Below are positions 22,501-35,000 of a DNA stretch of 64,000 bases, in pieces; position 1 is the first letter of the stretch, and the number at the start of each line of letters is the position of its first letter. This DNA is from Gordionus sp. m RMFG-2023 (taxonomy: Eukaryota; Nematomorpha; Gordioida; Chordodea; Parachordodidae). The translations under genes were made by a program, and so were the position numbers. The notes under the pieces were generated by a model that saw nothing but the letters and a program-made list of their open reading frames with translations, ran no database searches and was not told the origin of the DNA. The stretch is taken from positions 23,483,120 to 23,547,119 of the forward strand of contig NC_088778.1 of NCBI RefSeq assembly GCF_954871325.1, read 5' to 3'.

Positions 22501-24930
22501 AACTGTAAGTTATGTAATTTTAAATCATATACTAAAATTATAGATTTTTATTAATTGTTTTCTGAAATGTAATTGTAACTTGATTCCAATTAAAATTAAT
22601 TGGGAAAGAACGAAAAATGATTTGAGGAAGAATCGACACACAATCAAAGAGGAAATGATAAATAAAGTTAAAGAATACTGGATATATTTCCCAATATTCT
22701 AGCTCTTGATTCATTCTGTATATCAGAATTCTAACTGTTATCTATTCGCAGGGTTAAGAAGATATTTATAAAAAAAATGGGAAGGACCTGCTATATCTTT
22801 GTTTTATATATTACAATTTGAGGCTCGCAATTCAACAAAAAAATAGAGAATTTACAGTTTTCCACACTTAAGCTTAGGAAGAACATCGCTACTAAGGTGC
22901 TGTGCTTTGGTTGCTAATGCACCCCGTTTTTTAAAATTAGTGCTAATTTTATAAAAAATGGATCTAGCATTTTTTTAAAAAAAAATTTGAACCCTAGGTA
23001 TACATAGAATTTCAATTTTGAGAAATTTTAGGGTTTGTTTTAAATAAATATTATTTTCATTTCAGTATAATCTTTTTATTTAATTTTCTTCCATTCATCT
23101 ATTTAAAATTAATATATTATTAGATGATTCTACATGTCAAAATCATATAAAATCGAATACATAGGTAATAAGGTTTTATAAATTCAATATATATTAATTC
23201 TTGCGCGTTGTAATTCAATTAATTTAATGTTCATTCTTGAATTAGTCCCATTTTAAATCTGAAAATAACTAATTCAAAGGACAGACATGTTTAAAATATT
23301 TTATAATTTTTGATAATTGGGGTTATTTTCGGATTTTTTATTGGTTATGATGATCATTCGAGTTTGATACATTTGTGTTCGATATTATTTTAATTAGCAA
23401 ATACATGTATATCTTACCCTATATTAAAATATAGTCTACTAGGGAAATAAACCAAGCCAAAGCAGGCAACACCTCCCATAAAATTGTATATAATGGAGTA
23501 AATTATTTAAAAAAATATATTCACTTCCCTTTGCACTCCCTTTTTAAAAAGGTAGTAATGCCCTTTATGCCTATTCTCCCCCATATCTTATTAATTTAAA
23601 TTATTTACCTTCCGAATCAAGAGTTAATTAATATAATTGTTCCATATATAAAATATTTGCTCCCAAAAATACCTTTTGATATCAATATATTTTTTTAAAT
23701 CATATTCCTGCAAAACAAAGAATAAATTATAATTTAAATACAACGATTAACAACTACCTTATTCAATAGTTGTCCTTTTTTATTGTGATGTTATGTCTGA
23801 ATTGAAAATTTAAGTAATATGGTTTGGGGTTCTAGATGAAGTGTGGTAAATTGCCAGTTAAAGTCAAAGATTGACCCATTTAAAGATTTAAATTGTGAAA
23901 ATCTACCTCAATTGACTCAAATATTGTTATACGTGTTTTCAAAAAGCATGTCACTTAAAAAATGTTATATACCGTCTGGATGTAATAGACATCGCATTTT
24001 GAAATCCTTACACTTCAAAACTAACTAAATGCTCTCAATTATTTATTTTTTCAAGAATAGACTAGCTATAGTCTAATTATGCTGGTAGCCGGATGCTTTC
24101 CTTTTTTGAAAAATTAAATTAATTATAACATAAAGTATTTAATTTTTGAAAAAAAATCATAATTAAGAGTCTCTAGTTATTTTTATCAAATTTCGATATC
24201 TTTTATCTCAATTTGATAAAAACTAGACTAAAAGTTCCACAACATACTTTAATAAAATATGAAATTTATTTCAAAAAAAAGTAGTGACTCGTTTTGGAAT
24301 TACAAAGATTTCAAAAAGCGTTGTTTTTTTTGAGCCACACCCGGTGTAATGTATATAAAAAAATATACATTAAATCTTCACCTTAATATGAGTAGGGAGT
24401 GTATTTAAAATGAATGCCTGACAAATATTTTAACTAACGAGTATATATTTTTTTTAATAGGCTAGAGGCCAGAACTGCTTATAACCAATAAAATTATCTT
24501 CTATTCCCTAAATTTTCATTACCACTATTAATATTTATTATTTAAATTTCTTTTTTTATATCATTATATTTAATTATTTTTTAAAATTATATAAATTTAA
24601 CATTATATATAGATTTGGCTTGAATATTCGATATATTGTCCAAAAAAAATAAGAAAGAAAGTATTTAAGAAAAATAAAATAATAAAATTATAAATTAATT
24701 TTTTAAGACTTTGACCTTCAAATTTCAAGATAACCATAAACATTCGCCGCTTGAAAATTAGGTGTGGTCATTATTTCAAAATATTGAATCACCTAATATA
24801 CATCCTCTTCCGATTGATAATTAGCCAACAGGTATAATTATCAATTGTCATATAACCGGATTTATTTTTTATTATTCTATATTTAAAATTGATAAATAAT
24901 GTTCATAATTAATCCTATTCAAATATCATT
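22501..24930. other. Intergenic AT-rich stretch, no supported gene
   Basis: No conserved frame or terminal repeat pair was recognised. A 61-codon plus-strand frame near 23843 has no recognisable similarity and no splice context; I do not call it. Confidence 0.5.
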
Positions 24931-24941
24931 AGTAAAATTAC

Positions 24942-24949
24942 TATATATA
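24942..24949 (+). promoter_or_regulatory. Candidate TATA box of the secreted-protein gene
   Basis: TATATATA-like element 65-72 bases before the ATG at 25014. Spacing is reasonable for a short 5' leader, but such runs are common in this AT-rich DNA. Confidence 0.35.
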
Positions 24950-25013
24950 GATTTTTAAAACAGTGACTATATTTTATATCTTTTTTCCAATAATAAATTA
25001 ATTTTTTGTGGAA

Positions 25014-25944
25014 ATGAAATTCTATTTGGTAGCACTCTTTTTGTTAGTTTGTTTCGCGTATAACAACGATGCTTCATCCGACGATAATTCTACTTCGGTA
25101 GTCGGAGTTGCCAGGGTAGCGGAAATAACCGAAATACCAGGAATAAACGGAGAAAGCTCACGTTATATAGGACCTCTCCAATGTTGGCCCAGGAAATATT
25201 ACAGTATAGTTATTTAATTTTGTAAAAGATTGTTTACAAGGTATATATGAACCTTTATTTGTTTTCTATACTTATAAATTTTTTTAAACCCTTTTATGGT
25301 TTAAAAATAGGTTTCATGGCTACATTAAAAAAATGAATATTCTATTTTATTTATTTATTATCTACAAAAGATTGTTTTGCAATCTATTGCCCTTACTATA
25401 TGAGACACTATGATTATTTTAGACATTGCTGGAGATGTTACTGTAAGCACTTCTTTTTTTTTAAAGTCATAATAATATATTAGCCGTATGCAGAGGTCTT
25501 AGGCTCCGCCAGGATTTAAAATATTGAGCATTTTCCAGTTCAGCTCAAATTAAAAAAATTATCTGAATTATCTCCCCCTTCCACCCTTACCTTCCATGGA
25601 TAAATTTTTTTTTTGCCATTTTGAATAATTTTTGTTTATCTTATGGAATTTAGATTAATTTCTAAAATAATTCCATCGGGTAGGGCTTCGGACCTAAAGA
25701 TACTCAACAATTAGAATTAAAATATTAGTTGTAAATTTTATTTTATTTAACAGATAACTACTATGCCAAGTGAGTTAACTTTATTTATACTTATTATCCA
25801 ATTATAACTTCCAATTAAAATTTCTTTTTTATTCGATTTCTATTCTATTTAAAAAAAATAAATTATATAATATATTTTTTATTTTTAATATCTAGAGCTG
25901 ATAGTGAGGAGACTGTTGCTCTTAATGATACCCAAACGCAATGA
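25014..25944 (+). CDS. Small secreted Cys/Tyr-rich protein, four exons
   Basis: Exons 25014-25203, 25371-25442, 25754-25769 (16 nt) and 25896-25944 join in phase to 327 nt, 108 residues, stop TGA. I chose the ATG at 25014 because a hydrophobic signal peptide follows (MKFYLVALFLLVCF). Then comes an acidic Ser/Asp/Glu segment (about 18-50), a 37-residue core (57-93) with five Cys spaced C-x7-C-x4-C-x12-C-x2-C and eleven Tyr, and an acidic tail. Exon 2 donor ACT|GTAAGC and exon 3 donor CAA|GTGAGT are near-consensus. AATAAA occurs at 26018 and 26064. Export from the cell is likely; a processed peptide, an adhesive or matrix protein, or an effector are all possible. I recognise no family. The odd cysteine could pair between chains. 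Confidence 0.7.
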
Positions 25945-26017
25945 ACTCATCTTTGATGATAAAAATTTGAAATATTATACTTGTATAAATTTTCTTACTT
26001 TGGTTAAGTTCTTTTAT

Positions 26018-26069
26018 AATAAATCATGTTAATCAAAAATAAAAGGTTATAATCTGTTTAAACAATAAA
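26018..26069 (+). terminator. Polyadenylation signals for the secreted-protein gene
   Basis: AATAAA at 26018-26023 and again at 26064-26069, 74 and 120 bases after the stop codon. Either would give a normal short 3' UTR. Confidence 0.4.
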
Positions 26070-26169
26070 TTTATTTACGAAACATAAAATAAAGGTAAAT
26101 ACGAGGTATTGTTATAAGTTGATTTAATTAAATTTCTTCAAAAAAAAACAACTTATTATTAGAATTTGG

Positions 26170-26760
26170 CTATGTCCTAAATCATTTTTAAAAAATTCGA
26201 GTTTTAATACTTCTGGAAGTCTAAGATTTTAATTAAAATTTTCTAGAATTATTTCTTCTTTTTCGATAAAGTAAAAATTTGCAAATCAAATTTTTTGATA
26301 TTGTTTCGTTGATAAATTTCATATATCCCTTTAATATTTGAGGCACCGTTCATTCATCGACAATTGTCACCCATCATAAATTTTTGATAAAATTCAAAGG
26401 CTTTGAACTCAATAGACTCCAATTTTTTTTTTGACACGAAATTAAACCACAAGATAAGGTCCTTAAATTAAATTTATTTTGAGATAAAGCTTATAACATA
26501 TTTAATAATGTTAAATTAAAAAGTTAAATATTATTTGGATAAATGCCACGAATTTTAAATAATGACAAATTATCAAAGAATTTTTATTATCACCTCTAAC
26601 TTGAAAAAGCTCACTATAAAAGAATTTTTTTTTTAAAAAAATTATAATTAAAATTAGTCGAAAATTAGCAAAAAAAGAAATTCTATCTAAAATATTAGCA
26701 AAAAGAGGAAGTAATTCCATAATTCTGTCAGTGCTCACCATAATTTTGTCGGTAGCCTAT
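26170..26760 (-). pseudogene. Possible hAT transposase relic
   Basis: On the minus strand FKAFEFYQKFMMGDNCR and then MNGASNIKGIYE resemble the hAT block around SDGASNM-G. The fragment is short, broken and without ends. It could be chance. The rest of 25945-29090 is AT-rich; it includes a (TA)n run near 28228-28250 and a weak inverted repeat near 28545-28610 (GCGCGAATTCG / CGCCGCGAATTT). Confidence 0.25.
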
Positions 26761-29090
26761 AATAAACCACTGAAGTCTAATATGATTTGAGTGATTAAAA
26801 TTTAAGTACATCTCCACGATTTATCCGAACATAAAAAAAATATCTAAATTTATTATATTATATCAAGCACAATAAGTAAATTGTATATAAAAATAATAAA
26901 CAAATTCGATAGTAAAAAAAGAAGTTTTGAGATCTAAAATTTATTTATCTGTTTAAAATATTAGGTAAATTATTATATATGCTTTTAAATACGCGATTTG
27001 AAGAACACTGAGAAAGGAAATGTAATCGGTCACTTATTCAACCAAGATTTTGTAAATTATGCCCGTAGCCATTTAAAGTGAGTGGAAGTTGTTAAATATT
27101 AAAAATTATCTAAAGCATCTAAGAAGTATAGAGCAATTTAATAAACATGTTAATTTGTTTTTTTTGAATATTGATGTTATCAGAGCCTGAAAGCTTAAAC
27201 CAAGCCTGAACTATTAAAAAATTAATTACCTAACATCTAAATAAGGTATTAGGCTCTGTGCTAAACTTAATTGCATTTACCTTAGACTAAATAGCTTTGA
27301 ACTAGGACACCCTATTTTGATGTTTTAAGTATATGGTGCCATTGTTATTTATCGTATTTATTTCCTCGTTTATTTTTGTATTCTTAATTTTGTTTTTCTT
27401 TTATAGGCTGTTTAGTAGGAGGTAGAACCAGGATATATTAGAACTAATGTTACATTATGGTATCCTATTTTTAAAGTTTATGGATCAGTTCATTAGCCAT
27501 TTTTTTGCATATTGTAATTTGGCTTATAGATAAATTAACATATTACAAAATTTTTCTCCTTATTCTTAATCGAATGGTTCAATAAAATTTTTAGGAAAAA
27601 AAAGTTAAAAAATTATTTATTTTTATAGTTTAATAAATACCGGTTATTTGTTATAATGTATAAACTAAGTATATTTGTCTCTGAAATAATAATAAAATAT
27701 ATAAGTTGTTTTAAATGATAATATTTTATAAATGCTGTTTCTCAAATATAAAATACTAAATATTTTTGGAAAAAAGCATTCGAACCGCTTAATCCGATAT
27801 AATACTTTTTATTTGAACCTTAACCCATATTTATTACTCAGATCCGTAGTTTTCGTAAACATTTATCAGATATCCAAGCGAACCCAAAAAAGGTTTCCCT
27901 CACAGCAGCAAAAATAAGTTCCCGGAAATAAGTTCAAATTATAATAAGGATCATATTTCTTTAATAAAAATATTATTGTGGGAATCGAAGAAGGATTCTA
28001 AATTCTAATGTATCTCAATAACTGCCAACAGATTATTTGAATGTTTGAAAAAAGGTGTAATTTTTAACAATTATCATCTCGGGTTATTAAAATATAGTTT
28101 TTTTAAAATATTAACACAACAATACGCTAAATAATTGAGGAAGACCTCTAGGAAAGCCATAATGTTTATCGTTACCGGACATGTTGGTTCAATATTATAT
28201 ACGTAAATATGAATTATTCTAGGATAAATATATATATATATATATATATACATGTAAAACTTAAATAATTTTATTTAATTATAAATTTGGAAAGATTTTA
28301 TCAAAATAATCTAAAAAATTATAATTCTTAAAATTAAATATATAAACATTAAACTATAAATCAAGTATTAAATTAAGTAATTATAAACTCAAAAATAAAC
28401 CCATCAACAAAAAAAATAATTATAAAAACAAATTTTAGCTATCGGATGAAAAGAGGATCAGGTTTTCATTTAAAAAAATCTAATAAATTCCCAGTTGTTA
28501 AAATTGGCGGCTCCTATACCCCCTTGACCACGGATTTGTTAGCGCGAATTCGTGGCGAAGTTATAAAAATACACAAAAATAGAGCATATTTAGCATGATT
28601 CGCCGCGAATTTGGGCTTACTATGAATGAGGGATGAGCCTCTGAAGTAAAACGGCTTCCCTCTGAAAAAGAAGAAGTAACATTTGTAAAATAATTACATA
28701 CTCAAACATAAAATCGATATTACTCTTTTTTGTTGATCCCGATATCGATCACCCGATGATCGTTTGAAAGATTAAATTTAATAGCGAATATTATAAAATA
28801 ATTTTATTGGAAATGTCGTAATATTAAAATATATCATGATGAAATTGTCTTAGCAAAAATTATACAAATAGAAATACAATTAAACATTCAATAATTCACA
28901 ATCATAAAAGTATAATTTTTTTCTAAAAAAGAGAAGCTTAATATTAATCGGAGCAAATTATGATTTATAAATATTTATTTCACAGGCGTAGAAACGTAAA
29001 ATTTAGTTGTTTATAAAAAACATCTCAAACTTGTATAAAAAGACTAGCTTTTTTTCAATCGAAATCACATGCGCTTTTATAAAATTCAAA

Positions 29091-32000
29091 TTATTCTCTG
29101 CTTAACTGAGCTTGCACCTTGGAAAGTAATTCGTATATCTTTTGATCCCTGCCAATATCTTTACTTTGCAAATTTATCACCAACGAAGCGGTAAAATTTA
29201 AGGATTGATTCAATATATTTTGACTAAAAATTAAAAAAAAATATAATATTAAGTCAATTATTATATATGTATATATAACTGGTTTTTAGTGGAAAATGCG
29301 ATAGGATCAAAATCACATGAATTAAATTTTATAGTGCTAAAGTGTATCTCTAAAATAGCTGTAAAATTAAATTTAAAATACCGATTATACACTAATTTAA
29401 AAATAAAAAAAATAGCAAACAATCCTTGAATGATAATTGTTATTACAAAGTAATAAAAGTTCCCCAAATTAATAAAATCCTATTTATAATATTTTTTAAT
29501 ATTAGGTCCCAATAAATCTTATATTTTACTATATATTTCTCGAGGTCTAACTTTTATTTTAGAAGCGGGGTTAATAAAAAAATATTGAATGATAAAATGA
29601 TAGAAATAACCTGTTATTAATAGTCAAATTTTCACGACTAACGAATATATGAGATATTAATAATAGAATCACATGGGCCAGGTGAAAGTTGAAAGGCGTA
29701 TTTTGAATCTTTGAAAATAATATAATTTTTTTTATTAATTTAAAAAATAAACATTTAGATTTGAATTATCAATAAGTCACAATACAACAATTCAATCCTT
29801 TTTTTGTAATAAACAATTTAATAGTAAAAAAATATTTAGTAGAGCCGTTAACACCTATCATTCGGGTATGCTTCTTATTCCCTAATTAATGATCGCGGGG
29901 TTAATAAGAATTAACGCCAATTTAAATTAACATAAAATTGTAGCAATATTCAAAAAAGCGACTCATTATTATTATTATTATGGTTTTACATTTATTTGAC
30001 AAAATAAAGTTCCCAAAAAATTAAATTTTAAAATTTATCCTTTTAATCAATATTTATCAATAATATTTCATTTTTCTGATGTTGCGATAACTCAATATAA
30101 GAACTTTAAAATAGTTAAAATCTAAGCCATTATGCGGAAGGGAATTTCTTCGTAACAGCACATGGCAAACATTATCAAAAGGTTAGCAACAAAAGCTAGC
30201 CCTCAACATTAAACATCTTCGACTTATTTAATTTTTGTAAAGCAAATATCATTGGGAAATTATATGGATGATAAATATGAAAAATATCTTGTCCAAAAGG
30301 CTAAATCCTTCCCGGAATATAAAAGATTTATGCTTTTATGCCAAGAATTAAATTTTATCTTCAATTCTAATATTGATTTGCATTTTAAATATATATTTTA
30401 CATAAATAATTTGATAGCTATTGGCTTATATTACAATTATTGATTAATATTAGATATTTATAAGAATATCCTCAGAAAAAGGGAGGAGAGGGAGAGTTTT
30501 AAAAATGTTAATTTTTAGGACATACTAAACAATTAACACAAAACTAATAATCAAAATTATTTTAAATTAATGGTATTAACGAATATTTAAAGTTTGGCTA
30601 ATGCATCAGGACACGCAATTGAGAAATAACAGTAGCTAAAATTAAAAATATTAAAACTACCCTTATTTTATTAGTCAAAAAGATAAAATTTTAAATTTGG
30701 TTTAAAAGTTTTAGAATAATTTTTTTCAGACTTAATGATATCGCAAATTTTTTTAAAACAGTTTACAAATATCATCGAATTTTTTGATTGACAGTCAGCT
30801 ATTTTTCCACTAATTTCTTGACCCGATATCCTGAAGCATTAACTTATTGCTTACAAAGAAATATTTTACTAAGGTTAAAAAAATTATGATGTATCATATT
30901 TTTCAATTTAAATCGGTAACTTCTCAATTGAAATATTAGTTTTTTCAAAAAATCACAAATTTTGTCAATCTTAATGCATAATAATAATTATATGGTGCTT
31001 AAGAAAAATAAAAAAAAAGTAGGAGATAATAAAATTATACATTTTTATCGTAGAGATCAATGTACAAACGCAAAATTTTTTCCGCGTTATAACCGAGTTT
31101 GATAAAAGTTTGCGCTATAGCGGTCGAAGGAGTTCGCCATTCGAAACTTTTGTTTTCGAGATAGCGGATCAAAAACTCTGATTTAATTAAATATAATATA
31201 AGAGATTAATGTGTGAAATTTATTTAAAATCTTTCTCCCCTTTAAATAAAATTATCTTTTAAAGAAAACAATAATTAAAATTTCAAATCAAAAATGGATG
31301 ATCTTATAAACATTATATTAAATTATAATATAATCAAGATAAAGAATTAAGACAAATTTAACTTTTTCACATATTTCAAGCAAATAATATTTTTTATGGA
31401 CAATTCTGTTCTTAAATACCCAAATAAATTCAATTTATGTTTTGAAAAATTATATGCTTAAAGCAATTTTAAAAAAAAATAGTTCTAGAATTCAAGCTTC
31501 AATCGTAGCCTTAAATAAACTATAAAATTTTATTCTTTTAAAAACTTGTAGGAAAAAAGGGAAATGATTGTTGATATGAAATAAGTCCATTATCGTTCGC
31601 TGCAATACATTCGAATCTTTTGCCAATCGTATAAACCTTTTGTAATCAAAATATAATTTAAAATATTCTAAATTTTTAGGACTTGTGCCGATATTATGTA
31701 AATGATGGACCAGACAATTCTTAAAAAAATTGACAGATATTTTTTTTTAAAAAAATCGAGATCCGATATTAGCATTTTTGTTGTTATTTTCATGATTGTA
31801 TCAATTTTTTAGGAAAATCGTTACAAATATATGGAAATGTTTTACAACAAATCATATTGATATTGTAATCGTTATATCAAACTTCTAAACCCCTCCCTCC
31901 TTCCCGAACTAATAGAGATTTTACCCCCTTGAAAATTTTATGGCGGATTAATGAGAGATTTTTAAACGTGTAATAGGTCTATGCGTATTAAATATACCAT

Positions 32001-35000
32001 TGTTATAATTTAATTAGGCATCATAATAAAATAATGATTACTAAGTTTAGTTTTTATGATTGTATGGGAAATATAAATAAATTTCTCAATGAAGAAGAAT
32101 ATTTTAAATTTAATAAACATACTTAAAAGAACCAAAAGAAGACGAAGAAGATTGAATGATTAAGCATAATTTTGCGCTTGCGTTATTCAAACAAAGTTTA
32201 CCAAAAAGAAAATAAAACAACCTTGTCCAATAACATTCCTATATTGTTGTAATTGGGCAAGCTTCCATACAATTCATCAAGAATTTGAGTCCAAGTTTCT
32301 TTAATGAGATCTTTATCCCGATGGTTGGCAGCTTGCATAATGATCAATTGACAATCCCATAGTTTAAACTTTTCTCCGAAATCTTGGTACAGCTTAAATT
32401 TTATTTGCAAATCAATTTTATCGTGGAATTAGAGGTTTGCAGAGAAAAATACAAAACACAGTAAATAATAACTAATATTTTCATGGTGTACATATAGGGG
32501 AGAGGCGATGTTAGCAGATGGCGATATTCATGAGCCATGATATTAGAAATGGGCGGTAAATTCAAATTACGAGTAATGATAAGAAAGAATTTATAAATAA
32601 ATAATTACAGGCACTATGAATATTACAAAATATCTGTTGTATTTTGTGTTTTTTTGAGTCGCTAATAGCAAGCGATTTCACAAACAAGGTAAATTCACAA
32701 TAAGAATAGATTTAAGCTGAGTCGATTTTCAGATTTAAAAGGTATCTATCTTTTCCCTACTAAAAAAAAAATAAAGCAATTCTATACCTAATAAAAAATA
32801 AGCTATATATAAAGCAGAGATGTACAATAATACCAGTTTTTTTTAGTTTTAGTTAATACCAATGATACAGTATCAGCACAGTAACATCGATACAGAAATA
32901 AAAAATGAACCAAAAAGCCAATATAAATAATCTTATTTTTTTAAAAATATTTATAATTAGTATAAAAATATCTTTTTTAAAACATTCATTTGCCATCAGC
33001 TGGTAATCGATTAAAAATATAGATAGATATTGATGTATGGGCCTATATCTATGGGTTAATTTAAAAAACTAATTCAATCGCGTGCATAACAAGTATAGAT
33101 TTTGTTTATAAAGGAGTTACTTGAGTTAAATCATACAATTGTTCATTAAGCTGATTAATAGCGCGGACAGCAAATTCATTATTTTCTCCGTATTTAGCTA
33201 ATATCGAGTCCATAATCTTTTGCTATAATTTGATTATTTTTATAAAACATCATATAATAAACAATCATTTTGAAAATTTCAACCGAATCTTTTAGACTTG
33301 TTAGAATACAAATTGTAAAAAAAAGGAATATAAGATTTTCTTATTTATAAATTATGTTAATTTTGCCGGAGTTATGTGAATTGTGATTCAAAACCTTATA
33401 CATATAGTATGCTTATTTATAGGACAAAGAGGTGCATGTCATATGTATTTAAAATAATCCGAAATTTAATTTGATTACCCCAAATAAAATGTTACTTAAT
33501 TTAAAATAACATTTTTCGAGTCTGCTAATTTATCTATATATCTAGATATGATGCTTTAAAAGGTATCTAAATAACGTATCGATATAGATACAATTTTCTC
33601 AAATGTAATGATAAATTTCAAAACACCAAACTACATATATAAATAAGGTATTTATGTATCACGATACCATAATAACTATGGTCATGAGTTTTTACAATTC
33701 ACTCACGCAGATAAAGTAGCAAAAAAAATCGATAACGTATATTCCTAAAAGATGTGCCAGTAATTGACTTGTCACTAAAACTAAACTGACTTGAATTTGA
33801 GCAACGTCGATCTTATCTTGCAATTCCTGTAACCATTCCTCCTTTTTTTCGTTTGTCATTGATAAATCCCGATTTGGAACTGCTCCATCCGATAATCGCA
33901 TCTTGTTTCCCTGATTGTCAGTTGTGATTGAGGTTCTAGAGAGAACCAAAGCGTTCGATAAATATTCTATCCTGGTATTGAGGTCTATATCTTGGCTATT
34001 GGACAATTTAAAAGTGTAATTTTAGCTTTTAATTAAGACGAGAATTTTAATTGTCTTATTTCGGTCAAATCATATATCAACTTCCTACTTATAAAAACAT
34101 TTATTTAATATAATTTAAATATTAACTCAACGCGTTCAGCTAACGTATTCAGTACATAAGCGGCCTTTAGATATCGTTTCTGAGCCTGCTGATACTTCCA
34201 TTTTAATTTTAGCATTTCCGTTACTTCGGTTGGGTTTTTGAAAGAGCCAGGACCTCCCCGATCAGTTACATTGTCAAAATAGGCACCGAGGAAATTTGAT
34301 TTTGACTATCAACATGTATTGAATTTTTATGAATTAAAATAACTTGGCTTTATTTATTTTTAAAAAACAGATTTAATTTTTAATGTAAAGGGGTAGGATA
34401 GACTAAGGAAAGCAAAAGTGAAAGAATGGTATGTATTGTATTTTACAGACGCGATCAATTAGAGTGAGCGTTGTAACCTAACGGGTTCATTTTCGCTTCG
34501 TTTTATTTTCAAGAATTTTGAACGCCGCTGATGTATTCATTTTTATTTAACAAATGCGTTTGTTTTTTTTATGTTCATTCAAATTTTAAAAAAATCGGAA
34601 TTTGTTAAATAAAAGATTTCATTTTCTCACTTAGCTATTTCCTTCAAATATTTTTTAGGCACGTGTTTTTACCTAGTGTTTGAATTATATATAACTTTAA
34701 ATCTAACGGGTAACATAGCATTATTAAATTTATTTTCAATAAAATATATTCAAGGATATGAATGAACGTTTTCAAGAATTTGAACACAAAAGTATTCAAT
34801 TTGTCAATGAACGACGAAAACGTGAAAGGATTCGGTTTAAAAAGAATGTCTACAGGACTATTTTATAATTATAATAACTGTATCAAACCTTTATCAAATA
34901 ATCTGTTAACTTATTTTGAATGAGCCAATCAAAAAAGAGGTAACTAAACAATTCGTCCTCCGATTTAGAACATCTATTAAGAAGGGCTAAAAGCTTTAAT

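Noticed and set aside
28228-28250. (TA)n run
   Set aside because: Plain microsatellite typical of this AT-rich DNA.
30252-30443. Plus-strand 63-codon frame in NUP155 intron 26
   Set aside because: Protein-like at the start but without homology, splice context or a partner exon; left uncalled.
34756-34870. Short plus-strand frame MNERFQEFEHKS in NUP155 intron 20
   Set aside because: 36 codons with no support; may be chance.
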